From NCBI RefSeq assembly GCF_018688235.1, contig NZ_CP061313.1:541130-605129 (forward strand): a stretch of 64,000 nt of DNA. The letters are read 5' to 3'. The notes beneath the pieces were generated by a model. The model was given only the letters and a program-made list of their open reading frames with translations. It ran no database searches and had not been told where the DNA came from. Shown in pieces: positions 50,797-59,647 of this stretch (position 1 is the stretch's first letter; every line of letters starts with the position of its first letter). Origin of the DNA: Polynucleobacter sp. AP-Nino-20-G2 (GTDB lineage Bacteria > Pseudomonadota > Gammaproteobacteria > Burkholderiales > Burkholderiaceae). The position numbers were made by a program, and so were the translations under genes.

Positions 50797-51699
50797 TTAC
50801 GCTAAAACAGCGCTAGCCTGCATCGTAAGCCAGCCTTCATGATCTTGCGCCCAGATGGAAATCGTTTTTCTAGAAGGATCTTTTTCTAAATCAGGCTTAG
50901 CGCTCACTTTGAAGATGTTGATATCAAAAGTGGGGCGAATAGCTCTGAATTCAAAACTCTTCAGCGTGCAGCCCGGAATGCTTTGGCGAACCAAATCTAC
51001 TAATAGGGTGGCAATGAGTGGGCCGTGCACGATCAGGCCGGGATAACCTTCTATCTCAGTCACGTATTTGCGATCGTAATGAATGCGGTGACCGTTAAAA
51101 GTGAGTGCTGAGTAGCGGAACAATAAAACATCGTCCGGCGTAATCGTTTTTGTCCACGTGGCATCAGTAGGGGCAGGGGTTGGCGCAACCGGTTTGTCGT
51201 CTGGGCCTGGAGCATCGCGATACACAATGTCATGCTCTTCAATTAAGGCTAAGCCATGTTGGTTTGAGATCTCATGCTTTACTAAAACAAAGATGAGGTC
51301 GCCAGTGCGACCTGCTTTGTGGGTAACGGATTCAATCTTGGAAACACGCGTAATCTCATCGCCTACAGTAAGTGGTGCAAGCCACTGCACACGGCTACCT
51401 GCCCACATACGCCGTGGTAGTGGCACTGGCGGCAGAAAGCCACCGCGCTTAGGGTGGCCATCTGGGCCGATTTCAGATTGGCGAGCATGGGGCAAGAAAT
51501 ACAGCCAATGCCAAAGCTCAGGAAGAAAAGTTCCTTTAGTCGGCTCCGGATCTGGGCGGTCTAAGGTTGCTGAGAGTGCTCTTACGGGAGCGGCAGTAAC
51601 GGTATCGTGAAGAGACTCAGTTTTGCCGAGCCATTCTTGGAGATGGGTGATGGTTTGAGGTTCGATTCGCATAACTTCCATTATGCCAATTTCAGCCAA
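50797..51699 (-). CDS. MaoC-type hydratase (mesaconyl-C4-CoA hydratase-like)
   Basis: This 300-residue double-hotdog protein has an N-terminal FAS1-type dehydratase-like half (KGTFLPELWHWLYFLPHARQSEIGPDGHPKRGGFLPPVPLPRRMWAGSRVQWLAPLTVGDEITR) and a C-terminal MaoC half with LFRYSALTFNGHRIHYDRKYVTEIEGYPGLIVHGPLIATLLVDLV carrying the hydratase Asn/His region. This resembles the mesaconyl-C4-CoA hydratase group. The start is uncertain between 51699 and ATG 51681 or 51672. With the CitE-like lyase it could hydrate mesaconyl-CoA to citramalyl-CoA for cleavage, but a CoA transferase is not visible. Confidence 0.85.
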   Translation of the reverse strand: MAEIGIMEVMRIEPQTITHLQEWLGKTESLHDTVTAAPVRALSATLDRPDPEPTKGTFLPELWHWLYFLPHARQSEIGPDGHPKRGGFLPPVPLPRRMWAGSRVQWLAPLTVGDEITRVSKIESVTHKAGRTGDLIFVLVKHEISNQHGLALIEEHDIVYRDAPGPDDKPVAPTPAPTDATWTKTITPDDVLLFRYSALTFNGHRIHYDRKYVTEIEGYPGLIVHGPLIATLLVDLVRQSIPGCTLKSFEFRAIRPTFDINIFKVSAKPDLEKDPSRKTISIWAQDHEGWLTMQASAVLA

Positions 51700-51712
51700 A
51701 AATATAGTACGA

Positions 51713-53041
51713 CTAGATCAATAAGGTGGCTACTAAATGGCTGAGGAGTCCCGCTATTGCCGAGCCGGCCAGGACAGTCATCACACCTTTTTGAAACTGA
51801 AAGAGTGCGAGACCTGCAAATACGGTGATCGCAATAGAAATCCATGAGATTGACCCGCCTAGTCCATGCGGGAAAAAGACGTGATACGCAAAGAAGAGGC
51901 CTAAGTTCGCAATTACACCAACTACCGCTGCAGAAATCGCGGTGAGGGCTGCTGTAAAGCTGAGCTTGCCGTGGGTAGATTCAATCAGTGGGCCGCCCAC
52001 TAAAACTAAGAAGAAGGAGGGTAGAAATGTGAACCAGGTAGCAACACAAGCGCCGAGAACTCCAAACCAAAATGGATTGCTATTGCCAATCAGATGTTGG
52101 ATGTGTCCAGCAAGGTAGCCCACAAATGCCACCACCATGATGAGCGGTCCCGGGGTAGTTTCTCCTAGCGCTAAGCCGTCAATCATTTGCCCAGCGCTGA
52201 GCCACTGAAATTGATCGACTGCGCCTTGGTATACATAAGGCAGTACCGCATATGCTCCACCAAAAGTCAGAAACGCTGCCTTAGTGAAGAACCAAGCAAT
52301 TTGTGGGTAGAGGGTTTTCCAGCCAAATAATGCGGTAAGAGCAAAAAAAGGAATCATCCACAGCAGGGCAGTGATAGCAATTTGACGTACTAATTTGTTT
52401 CGAGAGAAGCGCGCATGCTCTGGGGTGGGGGTCTCATCATCAATGATGGCTGGACCGTAATTCTGATTGCTATCTTTGCCATGCGATCCATGTTGTTGAA
52501 AACACTCTGGATAGCGCTTACCTCCCCAGAAGCCGATTAGCGCGGCACACAGCACGATGATGGGGAAGGCTAGATTCAGTAGAAAGATGGCAAGAAACGA
52601 CGCAAGTGCGATCCAGTGAAGCGCCTGATGATGAAGAGTGCGTTTACCAATTCTGACGGCGGCATGTAAGACGATCGCAGTAACCGCAGGTTTAATGCCA
52701 AAAAAGATAGCGGCAATCCAAGGCACTTGGCCAAAGGTGATGTACACCCAAGAAAGGCCAATCAGGATCAATAGTGAGGGTAATACAAAGAGGGATCCTG
52801 CTAGGATGCCGCCCCAGGTGCGGTGCATTAGCCAGCCGATATAGGTAACTAATTGTTGGGCTTCTGGCCCTGGGAGTAGCATGCAGTAATTTAGAGCATG
52901 TAAAAAGCGCCGCTCAGAAATCCAGCGACGCTTTTCAACGAGCTCTTGGTGGAGGACGGCGATTTGTCCTGCGGGCCCACCAAAGCTAATGAAGCCTAGC
53001 TTAGCCCAAAACTTGAGGGCTTCGCCAAGGGGAATGCTCAC
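51713..53041 (-). CDS. chrA: CHR-family (ChrA-type) chromate transporter
   Basis: This 442-residue bidomain inner-membrane transporter has two homologous halves: FWAKLGFISFGGPAGQIAVLHQELVEKRRWISERRFLHALNYCMLLPGPEAQQLVTYIGWLMHRTWGG and AFLTFGGAYAVLPYVYQGAVDQFQWLSAGQMIDGLALGETTPGPLIMVVAFVGYLAG. The GGPAGQ and PGPEAQQ motifs are typical of ChrA. The expected role is proton-linked export of chromate or sulfate-like anions. The start overlaps the fabI stop by 4 bp, an unusual operon pairing. No chrB regulator gene is visible. Confidence 0.93.
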   Translation of the reverse strand: MSIPLGEALKFWAKLGFISFGGPAGQIAVLHQELVEKRRWISERRFLHALNYCMLLPGPEAQQLVTYIGWLMHRTWGGILAGSLFVLPSLLILIGLSWVYITFGQVPWIAAIFFGIKPAVTAIVLHAAVRIGKRTLHHQALHWIALASFLAIFLLNLAFPIIVLCAALIGFWGGKRYPECFQQHGSHGKDSNQNYGPAIIDDETPTPEHARFSRNKLVRQIAITALLWMIPFFALTALFGWKTLYPQIAWFFTKAAFLTFGGAYAVLPYVYQGAVDQFQWLSAGQMIDGLALGETTPGPLIMVVAFVGYLAGHIQHLIGNSNPFWFGVLGACVATWFTFLPSFFLVLVGGPLIESTHGKLSFTAALTAISAAVVGVIANLGLFFAYHVFFPHGLGGSISWISIAITVFAGLALFQFQKGVMTVLAGSAIAGLLSHLVATLLI

Positions 53042-53823
53042 ACTTCATCCATTCCGCCAACGACTTGGCTAAAGCCGTTATCCACATAAATAATTTCAGC
53101 GGTAATACCGTTAGCCAAATCGGACAACAAGAATGCGGCAGTGTTGCCAACGTCATCAATGGTTACATTGCGACGCAATGGGGCGGTCTGCTCAACTGCT
53201 TCCAAGATCTTGCCAAAACCTTTGATACCTGAGGCGGCCAAGGTTTTGATCGGGCCAGCGGAAATACCGTTCGCGCGAATGCCCTTAGGTCCTACGGAGC
53301 CTGCGAGATAGCGAACGGATGCTTCTAAGGAAGCTTTGGCTAAACCCATCGTGTTGTAGTTGGGGACATTCTTCATGGATCCCAGGTAGGTCAGGGTTAG
53401 TAATGAGGATTTGTCGCGCAACATTGGCAACGCTTCTTTAGCCATCGCGGGGAAGCTGTAAGCGGAGATGTCATGGGCGATTTTGAAGCCTTCACGGGAA
53501 AGGCCTTCTAAAAAGTCGCCGGCAATCGCTTCACGTGGCGCAAAGCCAATGGCATGAACAAAGCCATCAAATTGGGGCCAAGATTTCGCTAAATCCTTGA
53601 ATAGGGCGGAGATCTGCTCGTCACTGCCAACATCGCAGTCAAAAATGAGCTCAGTATTGAATTCTTTCGCAAAATCAACAATGCGGTCCTTAAAGCGCTC
53701 ACCTACGTAGGTAAAGGCTAATTCAGCGCCTTCACGGTGACATGCCTTGGCAATGCCATAGGCAATAGAGCGGTTAGAGAGAAGGCCGGTAATCAGAATT
53801 TTTTTGCCAGCGAGAAAGCCCAT
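53038..53823 (-). CDS. fabI: Enoyl-ACP reductase FabI
   Basis: FabI catalyses the last step of the fatty-acid elongation cycle with NADH. The protein has 261 residues. It begins MGFLAGKKILITGLLSNRSIAYGIAKACHREGAELAFTYVGERFKDRI, with the cofactor motif G-L-L-S-N-R-S-I-A. DGFVHAIGFAPREAIAGDF and the catalytic Tyr and Lys in SMKNVPNYNTMGLAKASLEASVRYLAGSVGPKGIRANGISAGPIKTLAASGI are present. The start is ATG 53823. It is divergent from yejA, with 50 bp between the starts, and chrA follows with an overlapping start. Confidence 0.96.
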   Translation of the reverse strand: MGFLAGKKILITGLLSNRSIAYGIAKACHREGAELAFTYVGERFKDRIVDFAKEFNTELIFDCDVGSDEQISALFKDLAKSWPQFDGFVHAIGFAPREAIAGDFLEGLSREGFKIAHDISAYSFPAMAKEALPMLRDKSSLLTLTYLGSMKNVPNYNTMGLAKASLEASVRYLAGSVGPKGIRANGISAGPIKTLAASGIKGFGKILEAVEQTAPLRRNVTIDDVGNTAAFLLSDLANGITAEIIYVDNGFSQVVGGMDEV

Positions 53824-53873
53824 GTCGTGTCCTTTGCTTCAAATATGGTTTGCTATCTACAATTGTTGCATAT

Positions 53874-55745
53874 ATGCCCAAACTTACCCCCATCTGCCGA
53901 ATCCCCGCCCTAGTGCTGATTGCCGCTCTTAGCGGGATGGCGGCCAGCGTAGCCTATGGGGCCCAGGGTATCGCTCAGTACGGCAAACCTAAATATGCCG
54001 ATGGCTTTAGCCATTTTGAGTACGTCAATCCGAATGCCCCTCGGGGAGGGACATTAATACTCCCCAACCCCGATCGTCGTACCAGCTTTGATAAGTTCAA
54101 TCCATTTACCTTGCGGGGGGTTGCTGCTCCTGGAGTAGCGCAGTTGATGTTTGAGTCTTTGGCGGTTGGTAGTGCCGATGAGGTTTCCAGTGCTTACGGC
54201 TTGATTGCTGAAGATATTCAAGTAGCGCCTGACAAGATGTCCGTTACCTTTCGGATTCGCCCTGAGGCGAAGTTCTCTGATGGCAATGCAATTCTGGCGG
54301 CTGATGTGAAATATAGCTTTGATACTTTGATGAGCTCACTCGCTAATCCACAGTTCAAAACGGTGTATGCCGATGTTAAGCAAGCCTCGGTAGTCTCAGA
54401 TCGCGTGATTCGTTTTGACTTTAAAAATCGCAATCCAGAATTACCAGTGATGGTGGGTACCTTACCGGTGTTCTCTCGTAACTGGGGCAAGAAACCTGAT
54501 GGCACGATCACACCCTTTGATAAGTTGACCTTTGAGTTGCCAATAGCGAGTGGCCCTTATGTGATCGAGTCTTATAAAGCTGGCAAGACGATGATCTTTA
54601 AGCGCAACCCAAATTATTGGGCGGATCAAGGGGGCAAGACCTTAAATGTGCGTGTTGGTTTTTATAACTTTGATCGCGTGGTTTACAAGCTTTACAGTGA
54701 TGATGCTGTTCGCTTGGAGGCTTTCAAGGCGGGTGAGTTTGACGCGCTAGTAGAGTATCGCGCCAAGAACTGGGCCAAAAGTTATGTGGGTCCACGCTTT
54801 AACGATGGCACTCTGGAGAAGAAAGCCTTCTTAAACCACAATGGTGCGGGCATGCAAGGTTTTGCGATGAATATGCGTAGACCTATTTTTCAAGATCCAC
54901 GCGTTCGCCAAGCCTTATCTTATGCACTCGACTTTGAGTGGCTAAACCGACAATTATTTTTTGAGCAATATAGCCGTATCAATAGCTATTTCACGAACAG
55001 TGATTTGAGCGCTAACTTTGATGGACCCCGTAAGCCTACCGATGCTGAGCTGAAATTACTCAAGCCTTTGAAGGCTCAATATCCAAAGTGGGTGCCTGAT
55101 GCGGTATTTGGACCGATGCCGGCAGCGCCTTCTACTGTTCCGCCGGATAGTTTGCGTCAGAACTTACGTAAGGCGCGTGATTTACTCGCACAAGCAGGCT
55201 GGCAATACCGTGATGGCGCACTTCGCAATATGCAAGGCGAGCCTTTCCGTTTTGAAATGGTCGAAGATGGCCCATTTTTCTTGAGGGTGATTTCATCTTA
55301 CGTGCGTAACTTGGAGAAGCTCGGTATTCAGGTGGATATTCGTACGAGCGACTTTGCTTTGCATCAAAAACGCATGGATGAATACGACTTTGATATGACA
55401 ACGATTCGTTTTCCGGATTCTCAAAATCCTGGAAATGAGCTGTGGGATCGCTTTGGTAGTCAGGCCGCTAAAGAAAAAGGTTCAGACAATGTGATTGGCG
55501 TTCAATCGCCCGTGGTGGATGCTTTGGTTGATGCGATTGTCAAAGCACAAACCCGCGAAGAGTTGCGTGCGGCCACAAGAGCTTTGGATCGTGTGCTGTG
55601 GAATAGTTATTACGTGATTCCACAATGGTACAACCCGACGCACCGAATCGCGTATCGTAAGGAAATGCGCTATCCAGAACCTCCTTTGTATTACACCGCT
55701 GAATCATGGATTCTGCTCAACTGGTGGAAAGAAGGGGTGCGCTAA
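53874..55745 (+). CDS. yejA: Periplasmic oligopeptide/microcin-type ABC binding protein YejA
   Basis: This solute-binding protein of ~623 residues belongs to the SBP_bac_5 (family 5) group. Start ATG 53874 gives a signal peptide ending AYGAQG; the frame is open to TTG 53850. YejA-type features are KYADGFSHFEYVNPNAPRGGTLILPNPDRRTSFDKFNPFTLRG, VTFRIRPEAKFSDGNAILAADVKYSFDTLM and NHNGAGMQGFAMNMRRPIFQDPRVRQALSYALDFEWLNRQLFFEQYSRINSYF. It delivers short peptides to the YejBEF transporter encoded next. The yejB start overlaps its stop (TAATG). Confidence 0.93.
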   Translation: MPKLTPICRIPALVLIAALSGMAASVAYGAQGIAQYGKPKYADGFSHFEYVNPNAPRGGTLILPNPDRRTSFDKFNPFTLRGVAAPGVAQLMFESLAVGSADEVSSAYGLIAEDIQVAPDKMSVTFRIRPEAKFSDGNAILAADVKYSFDTLMSSLANPQFKTVYADVKQASVVSDRVIRFDFKNRNPELPVMVGTLPVFSRNWGKKPDGTITPFDKLTFELPIASGPYVIESYKAGKTMIFKRNPNYWADQGGKTLNVRVGFYNFDRVVYKLYSDDAVRLEAFKAGEFDALVEYRAKNWAKSYVGPRFNDGTLEKKAFLNHNGAGMQGFAMNMRRPIFQDPRVRQALSYALDFEWLNRQLFFEQYSRINSYFTNSDLSANFDGPRKPTDAELKLLKPLKAQYPKWVPDAVFGPMPAAPSTVPPDSLRQNLRKARDLLAQAGWQYRDGALRNMQGEPFRFEMVEDGPFFLRVISSYVRNLEKLGIQVDIRTSDFALHQKRMDEYDFDMTTIRFPDSQNPGNELWDRFGSQAAKEKGSDNVIGVQSPVVDALVDAIVKAQTREELRAATRALDRVLWNSYYVIPQWYNPTHRIAYRKEMRYPEPPLYYTAESWILLNWWKEGVR

Positions 55746-56821
55746 TGCAAGGTCAAATGTGGTCTTACATCTTCAAGCGCGTGCTCTTGATGATTCCAAC
55801 GCTATTGGGCGTTTTGACGCTCACTTTTGCGGTGGTCCAGTTTGTGCCGGGTGGCCCGGTTGAACAGTTAATGCTGGAGCTTAAAGGGAAGGGCGATGCA
55901 GCCGTGAGCAGTTCGGAGTCCTCTGGCGGCGGCAGTAATTACCGCGGCCGACAAGGTGTCGATGCGGAGCGCTTAGCGGAAGTGAAGGCTTTGTATGGTT
56001 TTGATAAGCCCCCTGTAGAACGTTATTTCATGATGCTTAAGCGTTTTGCGCAATTTGATTTGGGTGAAAGCTATTATCAACATCAAAGCGTTTGGCAATT
56101 GGTAGTCTCTAAGTTGCCAGTATCGATCAGTATTGGCTTGTGGACCTTTTTCTTAACGTACTTAGTATCAATCCCATTGGGGATAGCGAAGGCGGTTCGA
56201 GATGGGTCACGTTTTGATGCGATTACCAGCACGATGATTTTGGTGGGCTATGCGATCCCAGGTTTTGTACTAGGCGTGCTGCTCTTGGTGATCTTTGGTG
56301 GCGGTAGTTTTTTGCAGATATTCCCCTTGCGCGGACTGACTTCAGATAACTGGAGTGATCTCAGTATGATGGGTAAGGTGATGGATTATTTGTGGCATTT
56401 GGTATTGCCCATCACCGCCTCTGTTTTAGGAAGCTTTGCCGTCATTACGATGTTGACGAAAAACTCCTTCCTGGAGGAGATCCGCAAGCAATACGTTCTG
56501 ACTGCGAGAGCGAAGGGGCTTACTGAAAAGCAGGTGCTGTGGAAGCACGTTTTCCGAAACGCCCTATTGCCATTGGTAACCGGCTTCCCTGCGGCATTTA
56601 TTGGCGCCTTCTTTACCGGCTCCCTCTTGATTGAAACTTTATTCTCGCTAGATGGCTTAGGTTTATTGTCCTATGAGTCGGTCATGCGACGTGACTACCC
56701 TGTAGTGTTTGGAACGCTATACCTCTTTACCCTGATTGGTTTATTTACCAAGCTGATTTCAGATCTTTGCTATGTGTACATTGATCCCCGCATTCAGTTC
56801 GGCGCAGGGGGTGGATCATGA
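55745..56821 (+). CDS. yejB: Oligopeptide ABC transporter permease YejB
   Basis: This is an inner-membrane permease of ~358 residues. The start ATG 55745 overlaps the yejA stop. An N-terminal helix (FKRVLLMIPTLLGVLTLTFAVVQFVPGGPVEQLML) precedes a periplasmic Gly/Ser-rich loop, then the binding-protein-dependent permease domain with the EAA motif region VLTARAKGLTEKQVLWKHVFRNALLPLVT and the ending DPRIQFG typical of DppB/OppB-like subunits. It forms a heterodimer with YejE. The downstream yejE start overlaps by 4 bp. Confidence 0.94.
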   Translation: MQGQMWSYIFKRVLLMIPTLLGVLTLTFAVVQFVPGGPVEQLMLELKGKGDAAVSSSESSGGGSNYRGRQGVDAERLAEVKALYGFDKPPVERYFMMLKRFAQFDLGESYYQHQSVWQLVVSKLPVSISIGLWTFFLTYLVSIPLGIAKAVRDGSRFDAITSTMILVGYAIPGFVLGVLLLVIFGGGSFLQIFPLRGLTSDNWSDLSMMGKVMDYLWHLVLPITASVLGSFAVITMLTKNSFLEEIRKQYVLTARAKGLTEKQVLWKHVFRNALLPLVTGFPAAFIGAFFTGSLLIETLFSLDGLGLLSYESVMRRDYPVVFGTLYLFTLIGLFTKLISDLCYVYIDPRIQFGAGGGS

Positions 56822-57843
56822 GTCGTTGGAACCGCTTTAAAAATAGTCGCATGGGTTATGCCAGCCTTTGGATTTTCATGGTCTTATTTGGTCTCTCCAT
56901 GTGCGCTGAGCTGATTGCCAATGACAAGCCTTTGATTGTGCGCTATCAAGGGAAATTTTATTTCCCGATTGTGAAATCCCAACCAGAGAAAGTCTTTGGT
57001 GGAGACTTCGCAACGCCCACCGATTTTTTGGATCCGGATATTCGTCACAACATTACTGGCGATGGTAATTGGGCGATCTATCCTCCTATTCCTTATAGCT
57101 ATGAGACCTTGAATTACTTTTCAAAGGTTCCTAATCCTGCGCCACCATCCCTAGATAACTGGTTGGGAACCGATGATCGTGGGCGCGATGTTTTATCCCG
57201 CCTCATTTATGGATTTCGTTTATCCATTTTGTTTGGGCTAGCTCTGACTATTGTCGGGGTGAGTGTTGGCATCATTACTGGTTCATTAATGGGATTTTTT
57301 GGAGGGAAGTTTGATTTGATCTCGCAGCGTTTAATTGAGATCTGGTCGGCAATGCCTGAGCTCTATCTATTGATTATTTTTGCTTCCATCTTTAATCCAA
57401 GTATCTGGTTACTCATTGTTTTGTTAGCTGCATTTGGGTGGATGGGTTTATCGGACTATGTGCGAGCAGAGTTTTTCCGTAATCGCGCTCTAGAGTATGT
57501 GCGTGCCGCGCGCGCATTGGGCCTGACAAATTTACAGATCATGCGTCGCCATATTCTCCCAAATAGTTTGACGCCAGTAATCACCTTCCTGCCATTCAGA
57601 ATGAGCGCCGCAATTTTGTCTCTCACAAGTTTGGATTTTCTAGGTTTGGGTGTGCCTCCTGGAACGCCGAGTCTTGGCGAGCTACTCTCCCAAGGAAAGA
57701 GTAATCTAGATGCTTGGTGGATTTCGCTTTCCACCTTTGTGGTGCTTGTTGCTACCTTGCTCTTGCTCACCTTTATGGGTGAAGCCTTGCGCGATGCTTT
57801 CGATTCTCGTAAAGCGGGTGTGGCAAATGGAGGTCGTTCATGA
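56818..57843 (+). CDS. yejE: Oligopeptide ABC transporter permease YejE
   Basis: This 341-residue inner-membrane permease has the YejE-type long periplasmic insertion after helix 1 (IVRYQGKFYFPIVKSQPEKVFGGDFATPTDFLDPDI), which distinguishes it from DppC. The permease domain follows: NWLGTDDRGRDVLSRLIYGFRLSILFGLALTIVGVSVG, with the EAA loop YVRAARALGLTNLQIMRRHILPNSLTPVI. It overlaps yejB and yejF by 4 bp each, so the four genes are one tightly coupled operon. Confidence 0.95.
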   Translation: MSRWNRFKNSRMGYASLWIFMVLFGLSMCAELIANDKPLIVRYQGKFYFPIVKSQPEKVFGGDFATPTDFLDPDIRHNITGDGNWAIYPPIPYSYETLNYFSKVPNPAPPSLDNWLGTDDRGRDVLSRLIYGFRLSILFGLALTIVGVSVGIITGSLMGFFGGKFDLISQRLIEIWSAMPELYLLIIFASIFNPSIWLLIVLLAAFGWMGLSDYVRAEFFRNRALEYVRAARALGLTNLQIMRRHILPNSLTPVITFLPFRMSAAILSLTSLDFLGLGVPPGTPSLGELLSQGKSNLDAWWISLSTFVVLVATLLLLTFMGEALRDAFDSRKAGVANGGRS

Positions 57844-59510
57844 GTGAAATGAACTCTTTGACAAGCAATCATCCTTTATTGAAGTACGAAGACTTCTCCA
57901 TTTCTTTTGGGTCGGGCCGTCGCGAGAAATTCGCGGTCAATCATCTCGATTTAGAAATTAGCATGGGCGAGCGAGTCGCTTTGGTAGGGGAGTCTGGCTC
58001 TGGCAAGACGCTGACCGCATTGGCGCCACTGCGTCTCGAACCAGAGGGTGCAAAAGTCTCGGGGAGAATTTTATGGAATGGTAATCGGGCCAATAAATCC
58101 CCTGTCGATTTGCTATCACTGCCGATTCAGGATATTCGGGAGATTCGGGGTCGCGAGATTGCAATGGTTTTTCAGGAGCCGATGACCGCTTTAAATCCAT
58201 TGTTTACGGTAGGTAATCAAATCGTCGAAGCGGTACAGATCTATCAACCACTGATTTCAAAAGCGGATTGCATCTCTGCCGCAATTGAATTGCTCAAGAA
58301 AACTGGCATACCCGAACCAGAGAAGCGCTTTCATTCCTACCCTCACCAATTGTCTGGTGGCCAACGTCAGCGCGCCATGATTGCTATGGCTTTGGCTTGT
58401 AAGCCAAGACTGCTCATTGCTGATGAACCAACTACCGCGCTGGATGTCAGTCTGCGTTTGCAGATATTAGATCTTCTGAAGGAACTTCAAGAAGAGTCCA
58501 AAGATCATGGCGGCATGGCGATCTTGTTGATCACACATGATTTGAATTTAGTGAAGCACTTTGCCCATCGGGTTGCCGTTTTAAATCAAGGTAACCTGAT
58601 GGAGGTAGGGCCCACCAAGCAAGTGTTTGATCACCCCGAGAATGCTTATACAAATGCGTTGGTCAATAGCGAGCCCGTGAGAGATTTGGCTCCGGTAATG
58701 CCTCTGGCCCCAGTGTTACTTAAGGCTGATCATTTATCGGTGTCATATCCTGGTACGGAGTCAGTCGCGTGGTTTAAAAAATCCCCGCGCCATGCTGTAT
58801 TGCGTAAAGTCGGCTTTGAGTTAAAGCAGGGGCAGACCATTGGGGTGATCGGAGAATCCGGTTCGGGCAAGACAACTTTGGGCATGGCGGTCTTGGGTTT
58901 GCTCGGAGACTCTGCTGCTGAAATTACTGGCGAAGTGGAAGTGCTTGGCCGTGACTGGCAACAGTTAAAGCCCGTGGAACGTCGGGCAATGCGCTCGAGC
59001 TTGCAAGTGATTTTTCAGGATCCTTTTGGCTCGCTCTCGCCGCGTATGAATGTCATGCAAATTGTTGCTGAAGGTTTGGATGTGCATTTCCCCAAATTGT
59101 CAGCTGCTGAGCGTGAAACACGCGTTCTAGATATTTTGCGAGAGGTTGGCATAGATCGTTCCGCGCTGATGCGCTATCCCCATGAATTCTCTGGTGGTCA
59201 ACGACAGCGAATCGCCATTGCTCGTGCATTGATTCTTAAGCCTCAAATCTTGGTGCTGGATGAGCCGACTTCTGCCTTGGACGTATCCATTCAAAAGCAA
59301 GTGCTGGCATTGCTGACTGAGCTCCAGAAAAAATATAACTTAGCCTATCTCATGATTAGCCATGATTTAGCTGTCATTCGAGCAATGTCACATGAGGTGA
59401 TGGTGCTAAAGGCAGGCAAGGTAGTGGAGTTTGGTGATACAGAGACGCTCATTAAGCATCCTCGCCAAATTTATACCAAAGAGCTTTTTGCGGCCGCAGG
59501 GCTGACCTAA
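57840..59510 (+). CDS. yejF: Oligopeptide ABC transporter ATPase YejF (two fused ABC domains)
   Basis: This 556-residue protein carries two complete nucleotide-binding domains. The first has GESGSGKTLTALAPLRL, QLSGGQRQRAMIAMAL and LLIADEPTTALDV. The second has GESGSGKTTLGMAVLGLL, EFSGGQRQRIAIARAL and ILVLDEPTSALDVSI. The fused arrangement is typical of YejF and replaces the separate DppD and DppF subunits. It powers import of short peptides, and of peptide antibiotics such as microcin C in enterobacteria. It is the last gene of yejABEF and is followed by a putative terminator. Confidence 0.95.
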   Translation: MSEMNSLTSNHPLLKYEDFSISFGSGRREKFAVNHLDLEISMGERVALVGESGSGKTLTALAPLRLEPEGAKVSGRILWNGNRANKSPVDLLSLPIQDIREIRGREIAMVFQEPMTALNPLFTVGNQIVEAVQIYQPLISKADCISAAIELLKKTGIPEPEKRFHSYPHQLSGGQRQRAMIAMALACKPRLLIADEPTTALDVSLRLQILDLLKELQEESKDHGGMAILLITHDLNLVKHFAHRVAVLNQGNLMEVGPTKQVFDHPENAYTNALVNSEPVRDLAPVMPLAPVLLKADHLSVSYPGTESVAWFKKSPRHAVLRKVGFELKQGQTIGVIGESGSGKTTLGMAVLGLLGDSAAEITGEVEVLGRDWQQLKPVERRAMRSSLQVIFQDPFGSLSPRMNVMQIVAEGLDVHFPKLSAAERETRVLDILREVGIDRSALMRYPHEFSGGQRQRIAIARALILKPQILVLDEPTSALDVSIQKQVLALLTELQKKYNLAYLMISHDLAVIRAMSHEVMVLKAGKVVEFGDTETLIKHPRQIYTKELFAAAGLT

Positions 59511-59593
59511 GAACCCAAGGCGACCCTGTTTTTGGGCGCGAAATTGGTGCATTTATTTGGGTAACATCAAAATATTTCAGTGAAAACAAGGAG

Positions 59594-59611
59594 TTAGCCC
59601 TATGGCTAGCT
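59594..59611 (+). repeat. 18-bp direct repeat, first copy
   Basis: TTAGCCCTATGGCTAGCT recurs exactly at 61348-61365. Here it forms the left part of the putative yejF terminator. The two copies bracket the NlpC/P60 and beta-barrel genes. Confidence 0.6.
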
Positions 59612-59635
59612 CTTGGTGAAATAGGGCTTCTTTGT
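59596..59635 (+). terminator. Probable terminator of yejABEF
   Basis: An 8-bp stem AGCCCTAT/ATAGGGCT (59596-59603 with 59621-59628) with a long 17-base loop and a TTCTTTGTT tail. It is weaker than the other terminators of the window. Confidence 0.5.
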
Positions 59636-59647
59636 TAAACTGATCAG

